Source of the DNA: Anianabacter salinae
GTDB taxonomy: Bacteria > Pseudomonadota > Alphaproteobacteria > Rhodobacterales > Rhodobacteraceae
Reading direction: 5' to 3'
Assembly (NCBI RefSeq): GCF_019061145.1
Contig: NZ_JAHQZS010000005.1
Location: forward strand, 1 to 64,000
DNA length: 64,000 nucleotides
In this document: piece after piece, positions 1 to 8,313 of the stretch
Layout: each line of letters opens with the position of its first letter
How positions within the stretch are numbered: position 1 is the first letter of the stretch
Program-made: the position numbers and the translations under genes
The notes under the pieces: generated by a model
The model's database searches: none
Seen by the model: the letters and a program-made list of their open reading frames with translations, nothing else
What the model was told of the DNA's origin: nothing

Positions 1-263
1 CCCCGCCGGGTTTCGCTTCGGGGGCGGCGCCGCAGCGGGGGCTGGGGACATCGCGCTGTTGCGGCCGTGGTGGAGGGGGGCGTGCCGCGGGAACCGCAAC
101 GCGCGGGCAAAGGGGGCCGGGGGGGGGGGGGGGCCCTGTCCCGCCATACCCCATCCCTCGTAGGGCGGGATTGATCCCGCCCCACCCGATCCAGACACCG
201 CGCGGGCGATCCGCCCCAAGCGCAAGGCGGGCCCGGCCCCGCCACCCCAAAAGGATGAAAGAC
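1..263. other. Upstream region of serA, no gene seen
   Basis: I see no convincing coding sequence here. The stretch is very GC-rich and contains a run of 15 consecutive G at 119-133, which is prone to polymerase slippage and sequencing error. A perfect palindromic hairpin lies at 163-182: GGGCGGGA, loop TTGA, TCCCGCCC. This shape resembles short intergenic palindromes common in this bacterial group. The serA promoter should lie within this region, but I cannot identify its -35 or -10. Confidence 0.5.
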
Positions 264-1856
264 ATGCCCAAGGTTCTCATTTCCGACAAGCTGTCCGACG
301 CCGCCGTTCAGATCTTCAAGGATCGCGGCATCGACGTGACCTTCGATCCCTCCATCGGCAAGGACAAAGACAAGCTTCTGTCCGTCATCGGCGAATATGA
401 CGGCCTTGCCATCCGCTCGGCCACCAAGGTCACCGAAAAGATCCTCGCCGCCGCGACCAACCTCAAGGTGATCGGCCGCGCCGGGATCGGCGTCGACAAC
501 GTCGACATTCCCGCCGCGTCCAAGAAGGGCGTGATCGTGATGAACACGCCGTTCGGCAACTCGATCACCACCGCCGAACACGCCATTGCGATGATGTTCG
601 CCGTCGCCCGGCAGATCCCCGAAGCCAACGCATCCACCCATGCGGGCAAGTGGGAGAAGTCCAAGTTCATGGGCGTCGAGTTGTTCAACAAGACGCTGGG
701 CGTGATCGGCGCGGGCAACATCGGCTCGATCGTCATCGACCGCGCGCTGGGCCTGCACATGAAGGTCATCGCCTATGACCCCTTCCTGTCAGAGGAACGC
801 GCCGACCAGCTTGGCGTGCGCAAGGTCGAACTGGACGAATTGCTGGCGAAGTCCGACTTCATCACGATGCACGTTCCGCTGACCGACAAGACCCGCAACA
901 TCCTGTCCAAGGACGCGCTGGCCAAGACGAAGAAGGGCGTGCGGATCATCAACTGCGCGCGTGGCGGCCTTGTGGACGAGGAAGCCTTGGCCGAGGCGCT
1001 GAAATCGGGCCACGTCGCGGGCGCGGCCTTCGACGTCTTCGCCGAGGAACCGGCCGAGGCGAACCCGCTGTTCGACCTGCCGAACGTCGTCTGCACCCCG
1101 CACCTGGGCGCCGCAACGACCGAGGCCCAGGAGAACGTCGCGCTTCAGGTGGCCGAGCAGATGTCGGACTATCTGCTGACCGGCGCCGTCACCAATGCGC
1201 TCAACATGCCGTCCGTCACGGCGGAAGAAGCCAAGGTCATGGGGCCCTGGGTCAAGCTGGCGCAGCACCTTGGTGCCTTTGTCGGCCAGATGACCGATGA
1301 GCCGATCAAGGCGATCAACATCCTCTACAACGGCCATGTCGCGCAGATGAACACCGCCGCGCTGAACGCCGCTGCCGTGGCGGGGATCATGCGGGCGCAG
1401 AACCCCGACGTGAACATGGTCTCGGCCCCGGTTCTGGCGAAAGAGCGCGGCGTGGACATCGCCACCACGACGCAAGGCAAGACCGGCGTGTTCGACGCCT
1501 ACATCAAGCTGACGGTCGTCACCGACACGCGCGAGCGGTCGATTGCTGGCACCGTGTTCTCGGACGGCAAGCCGCGGTTCATCCAGATCAAGGGCATCAC
1601 CATCGACGCCGAGATCGGCGAGCACATGCTGTATACCACCAACAACGACGTGCCCGGCATCATCGGCACGCTGGGTCGGCTGCTGGGCGACAACGGCGTG
1701 AACATCGCGAACTTCACCCTTGGCCGGTCGGACCGTGGCAAGGACGCCATCGCGCTGCTGTATGTCGATGACGCGGTGCCGGAAGCCACTCTGAAACAGC
1801 TGCGCGATACCGGGCTGTTCCAGCAGGTGCGCCCGCTCGAGTTCGAGATCGGCTGA
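264..1856 (+). CDS. serA: D-3-phosphoglycerate dehydrogenase SerA
   Basis: Oxidises 3-phosphoglycerate to 3-phosphohydroxypyruvate with NAD, the first committed step of serine biosynthesis in the cytoplasm. The 530-residue product matches the long SerA form. It has an N-terminal substrate domain, a Rossmann segment with GAGNIGS near residues 149-155, the catalytic set R233, E262 and H280 (in CARGGLVDEEAL, FAEEP and TPHLGAAT), an intervening domain, and a C-terminal ACT domain from about residue 455 (NNDVPGIIGTLG) that normally binds serine for feedback inhibition. I chose the ATG at 264 because AAGGA sits 9 bases upstream and the protein then begins MPKVLISDK as in relatives. A further in-frame ATG lies at 255, and the frame stays open upstream to 171. 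A terminator follows the stop. serC, a frequent partner, would lie outside the window. Confidence 0.96.
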   Translation: MPKVLISDKLSDAAVQIFKDRGIDVTFDPSIGKDKDKLLSVIGEYDGLAIRSATKVTEKILAAATNLKVIGRAGIGVDNVDIPAASKKGVIVMNTPFGNSITTAEHAIAMMFAVARQIPEANASTHAGKWEKSKFMGVELFNKTLGVIGAGNIGSIVIDRALGLHMKVIAYDPFLSEERADQLGVRKVELDELLAKSDFITMHVPLTDKTRNILSKDALAKTKKGVRIINCARGGLVDEEALAEALKSGHVAGAAFDVFAEEPAEANPLFDLPNVVCTPHLGAATTEAQENVALQVAEQMSDYLLTGAVTNALNMPSVTAEEAKVMGPWVKLAQHLGAFVGQMTDEPIKAINILYNGHVAQMNTAALNAAAVAGIMRAQNPDVNMVSAPVLAKERGVDIATTTQGKTGVFDAYIKLTVVTDTRERSIAGTVFSDGKPRFIQIKGITIDAEIGEHMLYTTNNDVPGIIGTLGRLLGDNGVNIANFTLGRSDRGKDAIALLYVDDAVPEATLKQLRDTGLFQQVRPLEFEIG

Positions 1857-1869
1857 ACCAAGCGATTGA

Positions 1870-1900
1870 GGGGCCGGTGATCACGCCGGCCCCTTCTCTT
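1870..1900 (+). terminator. Rho-independent terminator of serA
   Basis: GGGGCCGG at 1870-1877 pairs with CCGGCCCC at 1886-1893 across an 8-base loop that can itself pair partly (TGA with TCA). It is followed by TTCTCTTT. It begins 14 bases after the serA stop. Confidence 0.8.
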
Positions 1901-1918
1901 TCCACACGAGGACACAGC

Positions 1919-2647
1919 ATGACCGGACCGATCTACGCCATCGGCGACATCCACGGGCAGCGCACGATGCTTGAGGATGTGCTGGCCCGGATCGACCGGG
2001 ACGGCGGACCCGATGCGCAGGTCGTGTTCCTTGGCGACCTGACCGACCGGGGCCCCGACAGCCGTGGCGTGATCGAGACGATCCTTGCCGGACGCGCGGC
2101 GGGGCGGAACTGGACGGTAATCAAGGGCAACCATGACCGCATGTTCACCCGCTTCATGGCCGATCCGATGCTGGTGGAAACCCGGCTTCCGGTCGGGATG
2201 GATTGGCTGCACCACCGGCTTGGCGGGGATACGACGCTGGCCTCATACGGCGTGCATCTGAACGAGAAAAGCCGCTACCACGCCGTGCAGGACGAGGCGC
2301 GCGCCGCCGTGCCGCAGGCGCACATCGACTTCCTTGACGGGCTGCCGCTGACGCACCGCGCGGGATCTGTGATGTTCGTTCATGCGGGCGTCCTGCCCGG
2401 TGTGCCGTTCAAGGACCAGACCGAGGATGACCTGATCTGGATCCGCGAGCCGTTCCTGTCGGACACCCGCGACCACGGCGCGCTGATCGTCCATGGCCAC
2501 ACTGCGCTCGAGGCTCCGGCCCACCACGGCAACCGCGTGAACCTGGATAGCGGCGCAGGCTACGGGCGCGCGTTGACAGCGGCGGTGTTCGAGGACGGCG
2601 GCGTCTTTGCCCTGACGCCGGGCGGACGCAAACCCCTGGCTCCCTGA
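1919..2647 (+). CDS. PPP-family metallophosphatase (serine/threonine phosphatase-like)
   Basis: A 242-residue cytoplasmic phosphoesterase of the PPP/ApaH type. It shows the three metal-binding motifs in order: GDIHG at residues 9-13, GDLTDRGPDS, and KGNHDRM, followed by VHAG and HGHT histidines. The binuclear metal centre hydrolyses phosphomonoesters. Bacterial relatives act on phosphoproteins (PrpA/PrpB) or on diadenosine tetraphosphate (ApaH), and the sequence does not tell which. The start is the ATG at 1919, 18 bases past the serA terminator, preceded by ACGAGGACAC. A second protein of the same family is encoded on the minus strand at 62718-63500. The gene appears monocistronic. Confidence 0.85.
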   Translation: MTGPIYAIGDIHGQRTMLEDVLARIDRDGGPDAQVVFLGDLTDRGPDSRGVIETILAGRAAGRNWTVIKGNHDRMFTRFMADPMLVETRLPVGMDWLHHRLGGDTTLASYGVHLNEKSRYHAVQDEARAAVPQAHIDFLDGLPLTHRAGSVMFVHAGVLPGVPFKDQTEDDLIWIREPFLSDTRDHGALIVHGHTALEAPAHHGNRVNLDSGAGYGRALTAAVFEDGGVFALTPGGRKPLAP

Positions 2648-2678
2648 CCGCGCGGGCAGCGGAACCTGTAGCCACCCA

Positions 2679-2711
2679 GGGCCGTTTTCCTGACACAGAC
2701 AGGAAAGGCCC
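2679..2711 (+). promoter_or_regulatory. Hairpin covering the ribosome binding site of the HdeD-like gene
   Basis: GGGCC (2679-2683) pairs with GGCCC (2707-2711), and TTTCCTG (2686-2692) pairs with CAGGAAA (2700-2706). There is a 2-base bulge and a 7-base loop ACACAGA. The likely Shine-Dalgarno AGGAAAGG (2701-2708) lies entirely in the 3' arm, 6 bases before the ATG at 2715. The base pairing is visible in the sequence. A role in translational control, for example as an RNA thermometer, is inference. Confidence 0.5.
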
Positions 2712-2714
2712 GCC

Positions 2715-3290
2715 ATGACTGACCAACTCGATCCGCATACCTACAGCGCGCCCGACGCCGCGAGCCGTCCTCCGTTCGACTGGCGCTGGATGATCGCCAT
2801 TGGCGCGGTGATGCTGGTCGGCGGGCTGTTGGCGTTCGCCTTTCCGTTCCTCGCCTCGCTGACCGTCACCGCCATCGCAGGCGCTGCATTCCTGCTGGCC
2901 GGGATCATGCAGGTCTGGGCCGGGTGGAGCCACCGGCAAGACGACGCCTGGATGCGCACCGCGCATGGCCTTCTCGGCCTTGCGCTTGTCGTGCTCGGCG
3001 TCGTCCTTCTGGCGGACCCGCTGTCCGGCCTCGTCTCGCTGACGCTCACTGTCGGGCTTCTGTTCATCGTGTTCGGCGTGCTGCGCGGCGTGATCGCCCT
3101 GCGGATGCGGGGCCGCTCGGGATGGGGCTGGGCGCTTGCTTCGGCCGCGGTGTCCGTTGCGCTGGGCGTTCTGGTGCTGGCCACGCTGCCCGGATCGGCT
3201 GCGTCGCTGCTGGGCGTGCTACTTGGCGTCGATCTCGTGATGAGCGGCACCGCCGCCATCGTCCTTGCCCTGCGCCTGCGTCGCGCCTGA
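2715..3290 (+). CDS. HdeD-like (DUF308) membrane protein
   Basis: A 191-residue inner-membrane protein with about six hydrophobic helices arranged as repeated pairs, typical of the HdeD/DUF308 family. Examples of the spans are GAVMLVGGLLAFAFPFLASL and VLGVVLLADPLSGLVSL. Family members are linked to acid resistance in enteric bacteria. The role here is unproven. The start is the ATG at 2715, and its ribosome binding site AGGAAAGG is buried in a hairpin. The last 72 bases overlap the 3' end of a small membrane protein gene on the opposite strand. Confidence 0.85.
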   Translation: MTDQLDPHTYSAPDAASRPPFDWRWMIAIGAVMLVGGLLAFAFPFLASLTVTAIAGAAFLLAGIMQVWAGWSHRQDDAWMRTAHGLLGLALVVLGVVLLADPLSGLVSLTLTVGLLFIVFGVLRGVIALRMRGRSGWGWALASAAVSVALGVLVLATLPGSAASLLGVLLGVDLVMSGTAAIVLALRLRRA

Positions 3291-3512
3291 TCCCCCGTCT
3301 GATCCCGTATCTGGCGCAGCGCGCATCAGCGCCCGCGCCGACCAGATCGCAGTGCCCAGAAAGAACCCACCCGCGATGATCCCGACCTCGGCAAAGGCGG
3401 GGCCCTGCGGCAGGCCGACGAGGACGAAGGCGACCGCCATGAACACCAGCCCGGCCAGGCTGAACACCAACCGAAACAGGATCTCGCCGCGCCCCGGTCC
3501 ATACTTTCCCAT
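3219..3512 (-). CDS. Small two-helix membrane protein, function unknown
   Basis: A 97-residue protein beginning MGKYGPGRGEILFRLV. Two hydrophobic spans (FSLAGLVFMAVAFVLVGL and VGIIAGGFFLGTAIWSA) are followed by a Gly/Asp/Ala-rich hydrophilic tail. I do not recognise a family. The protein-like pattern of two clean membrane helices and the divergent position against the MarR gene argue that it is real. The hydrophilic C-terminus overlaps the hdeD-like gene by 72 bases on the other strand, so the tail may be poorly constrained. Confidence 0.6.
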   Translation of the reverse strand: MGKYGPGRGEILFRLVFSLAGLVFMAVAFVLVGLPQGPAFAEVGIIAGGFFLGTAIWSARALMRAAPDTGSDGGSGATQAQGKDDGGGAAHHEIDAK

Positions 3513-3607
3513 GCCGTACCCTCCACATCCTTCGCACCCAACCTAGCGCGGGCGCAGGGCACGGCGACCATCCACACGCCCGCAGGGTTGATCCCCCGGC
3601 CAAAGCC

Positions 3608-4105
3608 GTGTCCCATCGCCCCGACCCTGTTCGGACCGGACCCTTGACTGATTTCATCCTCGACGATTTCCTGCCCTACCAGCTTGCCGTTCTGGCCGAG
3701 CAGGTCAGCCGCGACTTCTCGCTCCGCTATCGCAAGCGGTTCGGCATCTCGATCGCCGAATGGCGTGTGGTGGCGCATCTCAGCCAGGAACGCCCCGACA
3801 CGCACATCAGCGTCGGCGAAATCTGCCGCCGCGTTTCGCTGGAGAAATCCAAGGTCAGCCGCGCCGCCACCAGGCTTGAGGCCGCAGGATATGTCCAGAA
3901 ACGCCCGCACCCCGAGGATGGTCGCCTTGTCGCGCTGCAACTGACGCCGAAGGGCCGCGCGATGGTGGCCGAACTGACCCCCATCGCGCGCGCCTTCGAG
4001 GCCGAGGTGATGCAGCGCCTCGGCCCCGACGGCGCAGCATTTCGCGCCGCCATCGGAACCCTTCTGGGGTCATCCTCGTTCGGTGGTGTCGGGCCGGATG
4101 CGTGA
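3608..4105 (+). CDS. MarR-family transcriptional regulator
   Basis: A 165-residue winged-helix repressor. Visible parts are an N-terminal dimerisation helix, IAEWRVVAHLSQ, the helix-turn-helix ISVGEICRRVSLEKSKVSR, and the wing with the family signature around EKRPHPEDGR-type residues (here KRPHPEDGR), followed by the conserved LTPKGRAM. The start is a GTG at 3608 with only a weak ribosome binding site. No other start codon precedes the conserved region. It lies directly upstream of a metallophosphoesterase gene and is divergent from the small membrane protein. MarR proteins usually respond to phenolic or oxidant ligands and repress neighbouring genes. The ligand is unknown. Confidence 0.9.
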   Translation: MSHRPDPVRTGPLTDFILDDFLPYQLAVLAEQVSRDFSLRYRKRFGISIAEWRVVAHLSQERPDTHISVGEICRRVSLEKSKVSRAATRLEAAGYVQKRPHPEDGRLVALQLTPKGRAMVAELTPIARAFEAEVMQRLGPDGAAFRAAIGTLLGSSSFGGVGPDA

Positions 4106-4136
4106 AGCTCCGCGCCGCAGAACGGGGAGCCAGCGG

Positions 4137-5036
4137 ATGACAGTGCCGATCCACGAACACGCGAAGCGCTTTTCGCGGGTGAAGCGGACGATCACCTACG
4201 GCCTCGATCCCGAGGTGGTGATCTACGACATCGCGTCGCACCGCTGGACAGGGCCGCCCGTGACGATCGGCATGATCTCGGACCTGCACATGATCTCTCC
4301 GTGGACGCCGATGCGCGCGCTGCGCAACATCGTGCTGCGGATGAACCGGATGCAGCTGGACCTGGTGTTCGTGCTGGGCGATTTCATCGCGGCGCGCAGC
4401 ACACCCGGCACCCGGATGTCCCCGACCGAAGTGGCAGGCACCCTGGCGGACCTGGAGGCGGCGCATGGTGTCTACACCGTCATGGGCAACCACGACTGGT
4501 CGGACGACGACACCGCCTGTTCCAACGGCTTCATCGAATCGAGTGTGGCGCGCGCGCTGCGCGACGTGAACCTCAACCCGCTGATGAACGAATCGCGCTG
4601 CCTCGATATCGCGGGCCATGCCCTGTGGCTTGTCGGAATGGACAGCCAGCGCGGCCACCTGCCCCCGAACGGCGGCGGCGCGCGCCACGATCCCGACCGC
4701 GCCTTCGCCGGTGTCCCGCAAGGCGCCGCGTCGATCCTTCTGGCGCACGAGCCCGATTATTTTGTCTGCGGCGACGACCGGCCACTGTTGCAGGTGTCGG
4801 GCCACACCCACGGCGGGCAAGCGAATTTCTGGGGCTGGCGCCCCTTTACCCCCTCGGAATATGCGGATCGCTATGCCTATGGCCATGTCGTCGAGGACGG
4901 CCGCCACTTGATCGTCTCGGGCGGCCTCGGCTACACGCACATACCGCTGCGTATCATGCAGCCGCCTGAAATCACCCTGATCCGCCTGACGTCCGGAGTT
5001 GCCGGCCAGGCGGTGATCGAGAGGAGCGACCTATGA
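4137..5036 (+). CDS. YkuE-like metallophosphoesterase
   Basis: A 299-residue calcineurin-like phosphoesterase. It shows the metal ligands in GMISDLHM, VLGDFI, GNHDWSDD, AHEPDYF and SGHTHGGQ, the order seen in YkuE/LpxH-like enzymes. There is no clear signal peptide or membrane helix. The substrate is unknown; relatives act on lipid-linked or nucleotide substrates. I chose the ATG at 4137 because GGGGAG lies just upstream and the reading frame before it overlaps the marR stop with poor coding character. The stop overlaps the start of the thiolase gene (ATGA), so the two are probably translationally coupled. Confidence 0.88.
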   Translation: MTVPIHEHAKRFSRVKRTITYGLDPEVVIYDIASHRWTGPPVTIGMISDLHMISPWTPMRALRNIVLRMNRMQLDLVFVLGDFIAARSTPGTRMSPTEVAGTLADLEAAHGVYTVMGNHDWSDDDTACSNGFIESSVARALRDVNLNPLMNESRCLDIAGHALWLVGMDSQRGHLPPNGGGARHDPDRAFAGVPQGAASILLAHEPDYFVCGDDRPLLQVSGHTHGGQANFWGWRPFTPSEYADRYAYGHVVEDGRHLIVSGGLGYTHIPLRIMQPPEITLIRLTSGVAGQAVIERSDL

Positions 5037-6211
5037 CCGACATCGTGATCCTGTCCGGAGCGCGCACCGCCATCGGAACCTTCGGAGGCGCGTTGGCCGG
5101 AACGCCCCCGATCGAGACCGCCGCCGTCGCCACCCGCGCCGCCCTGTCCCGCGCCGGGGTCGAGGGCGCGCAGATCGGCCATGTCGTCTTTGGCCACGTC
5201 ATCAACACCGAACCGCGCGACATGTACCTGTCCCGCGTCGCCGCGATGGAGGCGGGCGTGCCCGAAACCACGCCCGCGATGAACGTGAACCGGCTGTGCG
5301 GGTCGGGCGCGCAGGCCATCGTGTCGGTGATGCAGTCGCTGGCGTTGGGCGATGCGGACTTCGGCGTCGCGGGCGGCGCCGAGGCGATGAGCCGCTCGCC
5401 CTATATCCTGCCGCAGGCCCGCTGGGGCCAGAAGATGGGCGATACGGGCGCACAGGACATGATGCTGGGCGCGCTGAACTGCCCCTTCGGCACCGGCCAC
5501 ATGGGCATCACCGCCGAGAACGTCTCGCACGAACACCAGATCAGCCGCGAGGATCAGGACGCGTTCGCCCTGCAATCACAGCAGCGCGCCGCACGCGCCA
5601 TCGAGGAAGGCCGCTTCGCCGACCAGATCGTGCCCGTCGAGGTGCGTGTGAAGCGCGACATGGTCCCTTTCGTGACCGATGAGCATCTCAAGCCGTCGAC
5701 CACCGCCGAAATCCTCGCCGGTCTGCGTCCCGCCTTCCGCAAGGACGGCACTGTGACGGCGGGCAACGCCAGCGGCATCAACGACGGCGCCGCCGCGCTG
5801 GTCCTCGCCCGCGCCGAGGCCGCCGAAAAGGCCGGGCTGAAGCCCCGCGCGCGCATTCTCGGCTATGCCCACGCGGGCGTGCGCCCCGATGTCATGGGCA
5901 TCGGTCCGATCCCGGCGGTGCAGAAACTGCTGGAGAAGATCGGTCTCACCGTCGCCGACTTCGACGTGATCGAATCGAACGAGGCCTTCGCCGCCCAGGC
6001 CATCGCGGTCAACCGCGCCCTTGGGCTCGACCCCGAAAAGGTGAACCCCAACGGCGGCGCCATCGCGCTTGGGCACCCTGTCGGCGCCACTGGCGCGCTC
6101 ATCACCGTCAAGGCGCTTTACGAGCTTGAGCGGATCGGCGGCAAGCGCGCGATCATCACCATGTGCATCGGCGGCGGCCAGGGCATCGCGCTCGCCATCG
6201 AGCGGATGTAG
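5033..6211 (+). CDS. Acetyl-CoA C-acetyltransferase / beta-ketothiolase
   Basis: A 392-residue thiolase, the normal length for the biosynthetic type (PhaA/AtoB). The acyl-accepting cysteine is C89 in NRLCGSGAQ. The second site is in GHPVGATGA, and the catalytic CxG pair is in CIGGGQGIA near the C-terminus. It condenses two acetyl-CoA to acetoacetyl-CoA or runs the reverse thiolysis, feeding polyhydroxybutyrate, the ethylmalonyl-CoA pathway or fatty-acid breakdown. The start overlaps the stop of the preceding phosphoesterase. No phaB follows, so its pathway cannot be fixed. A hairpin repeat follows the stop. Confidence 0.93.
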   Translation: MTDIVILSGARTAIGTFGGALAGTPPIETAAVATRAALSRAGVEGAQIGHVVFGHVINTEPRDMYLSRVAAMEAGVPETTPAMNVNRLCGSGAQAIVSVMQSLALGDADFGVAGGAEAMSRSPYILPQARWGQKMGDTGAQDMMLGALNCPFGTGHMGITAENVSHEHQISREDQDAFALQSQQRAARAIEEGRFADQIVPVEVRVKRDMVPFVTDEHLKPSTTAEILAGLRPAFRKDGTVTAGNASGINDGAAALVLARAEAAEKAGLKPRARILGYAHAGVRPDVMGIGPIPAVQKLLEKIGLTVADFDVIESNEAFAAQAIAVNRALGLDPEKVNPNGGAIALGHPVGATGALITVKALYELERIGGKRAIITMCIGGGQGIALAIERM

Positions 6212-6223
6212 GCGCAGCTCCCC

Positions 6224-6281
6224 CTCATCTTTGGTCCTGAAATACTCCAGGGGGGTCTGGGGGGACAGCGTCCCCCCAGCC
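6224..6281 (+). repeat. Dispersed hairpin repeat, copy 1
   Basis: The copy begins CATCTTTGGTCCTGAAATAC and ends in a perfect 9-bp hairpin: CTGGGGGGA (6257-6265), loop CAGCG, TCCCCCCAG (6271-6279). A second copy with the same conserved head lies at 37714-37770. The two copies differ in the stem only by paired changes that keep base pairing. This copy lies between convergent genes (thiolase and pbpC) and may also serve as a bidirectional terminator, although no U-tract follows. Confidence 0.8.
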
Positions 6282-6288
6282 TCTGCCA

Positions 6289-8313
6289 CTAGTCCAGCCG
6301 CACGGTGCTGCGCGCCGCGCGGCCCTCGGCGTCGATCACCGACAGCGTGACGAAGCCCCGTCCCGGCACGGGCACGAAGGCCTGCCGCTCGAAACTGCCG
6401 GTCACCACGGGCCGCCCGTCGGCGAGCCATGTAAAGGGCGCCCGACCGTCGCGCACCTTCAGGACCAGCGCGTCCCCTGCGGCCAGCCGCGCGCCGTGGG
6501 GCGGAAAGGCCACCTCCGGCCCCCCCGCATCGGCGAAGGCGGCGCCCCGGCCCCGGAACCGGCGCAGCGGTTGCGGCAGCTCGGCGTTCGTCACGATCAG
6601 CGCGGAAGGCGGCGGCGGCGGCAGCGGGTCGATCCCGGGCTTCAGCCGCTGGAACGCCTCGAACAGCAGCGGCGCGGCCAACTCGCCGCCGAAGACTCCG
6701 GGCACCGGCGTCCCGTCGGGCCGCCCCAGCCAGACACCGACGACATGGTGCCCGTCGAACCCGATGGCCCAGGCATCACGATGGCCATAGCTGGTGCCGG
6801 TCTTGTAGGCGATGCCCAGCGGCGCCGAGCCGGCCGGCGGCGGCAGGCCGGACAGGATATCGGCCACCTGCCAAGCGGCTTCGGGCGACAGGATGCGTTC
6901 GGCCCGCGCGCCTCCCACATCGGGCAGCGCGGACAGCGTCACCGCCTGTCCGCCATTCGCCAGCCCGACATAAAGCTGCACCAGATCCTCGAGCGTGACG
7001 CCGACCCCGCCCAACGCGATGGCCAGCCCCGGCTGACCGCCCGGAATCACCGGCTGGACCCCGGCGCGGCGCAGGTGCGCGATCAGGCGCTGCGGCCCCA
7101 TCGCGTCCAGAAGCGTGACCACCGGCAGGTTCAGCGACAAGGCCAGCGCGTCGCGCACCCGGACGGTGCCGCGGAACTGCCCGTCGAAGTTCTGCGGCGC
7201 GTAGCCGCCGAAGTCGGTGGCGCGGTCCTCGATCAGCGTTTCGGGATGCGCGAGCCCCTGATCGAAGGCCAGCCCGTAGATCAGCGGCTTGAGCGTCGAG
7301 CCGGGAGAGCGGACCGCGCGCGTCATGTCGACGAAACCGGCCCGCCCGTCCGCCGCATACTCGGCCGATCCGACCGAGGCGAGGATTTCGCCGGTTCGGT
7401 GATCGGCAACCGCGACCGCGACAGACAGTCGATCCCCCGCAGCGCGGGCGGTGCGCGCGGCAATGGTCTCGATCTGTGCCTGAAGCCGCGCGTCAAGCGT
7501 CAGGCGCTGCACTCCGCCAGCGGCGGCCACCCGGTCGGTCATGTGGGGGCTGAGCGCGGGGAAGGCCCGGCGCAGCCTGGGCACCGGATCGCGCCGCGCT
7601 GCGGCTGCGGTCTCTGACGGGATCACGGCAGCGTCCGCCATGCGGCCCAGAACCCGGTCGCGTGCGGCGCGCGCGGCGTCAGGGTCGCGGTCGGGGCGGC
7701 GGGTCTCGGGCGATTGCGGCAGGGCCACCAGCAGCGCGGCCTCGGCAGGCGTCAAACGGCGCGGCTCCTTGCCGAAATACGCCCGCGTTGCCGCACGCAC
7801 GCCTTCGAGATTGCCGCCAAAGGGCGCGCGGTTGAGATACAGCGTCAGGATGTCGTCCTTGGTCAGCTGCCGTTCCAGCGCAAGCGCCACGCGGATCTGG
7901 CGCAGCTTGCCGTCCAGCGTTCCCGTCGGCCCGTCTTCGAGCAGGCGCGCGACCTGCATCGTCAGGGTCGATCCACCCGACACGATGCGCCCGTTCCACA
8001 CCGCCTGCACCGCAGCCCGAACAGCCGCCCCAAGATCGACGCCGCCATGATCGCGGAACCGCTTGTCCTCGTAGGCCAGCAGCATGTCGACATAGGCGGG
8101 ATCCACGCCATTCAGCGGCACGGCCAGCCGCCAGCGCCCGTCCGACACCGTATAGGCACGCAAGAGCTGTCCGTTCCTGTCCAGCACCTCGGTCGAAGTC
8201 TCGGCCACCAGCGGCGGCAACTCTGCCGCGTCGATCCACGCATCCACCCGGTCGCGCGCCATCGCCGCGCCCCACAGGGCGAGTGCCAGCAGGAAGACCG
8301 CAGCGCGCGTCAT
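6289..8313 (-). CDS. pbpC: Penicillin-binding protein 1C
   Basis: A 674-residue bifunctional peptidoglycan synthase. The order is an N-terminal signal-anchor (AAVFLLALALWGAAMA), a glycosyltransferase-51 domain with the catalytic EDKRFRDHGG and STLTMQVARLL, a transpeptidase domain with SPGSTLKP (SxxK), SLNLP (SxN) and KTGTSYG (KTG), and a C-terminal immunoglobulin-like BiPBP_C domain. The protein would sit in the inner membrane facing the periplasm. The start overlaps the stop of the alpha-2-macroglobulin gene (ATGA). This pairing of pbpC with a bacterial alpha-2-macroglobulin is well known, and is thought to couple periplasmic protease trapping to cell-wall repair. Confidence 0.95.
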   Translation of the reverse strand: MTRAAVFLLALALWGAAMARDRVDAWIDAAELPPLVAETSTEVLDRNGQLLRAYTVSDGRWRLAVPLNGVDPAYVDMLLAYEDKRFRDHGGVDLGAAVRAAVQAVWNGRIVSGGSTLTMQVARLLEDGPTGTLDGKLRQIRVALALERQLTKDDILTLYLNRAPFGGNLEGVRAATRAYFGKEPRRLTPAEAALLVALPQSPETRRPDRDPDAARAARDRVLGRMADAAVIPSETAAAARRDPVPRLRRAFPALSPHMTDRVAAAGGVQRLTLDARLQAQIETIAARTARAAGDRLSVAVAVADHRTGEILASVGSAEYAADGRAGFVDMTRAVRSPGSTLKPLIYGLAFDQGLAHPETLIEDRATDFGGYAPQNFDGQFRGTVRVRDALALSLNLPVVTLLDAMGPQRLIAHLRRAGVQPVIPGGQPGLAIALGGVGVTLEDLVQLYVGLANGGQAVTLSALPDVGGARAERILSPEAAWQVADILSGLPPPAGSAPLGIAYKTGTSYGHRDAWAIGFDGHHVVGVWLGRPDGTPVPGVFGGELAAPLLFEAFQRLKPGIDPLPPPPPSALIVTNAELPQPLRRFRGRGAAFADAGGPEVAFPPHGARLAAGDALVLKVRDGRAPFTWLADGRPVVTGSFERQAFVPVPGRGFVTLSVIDAEGRAARSTVRLD

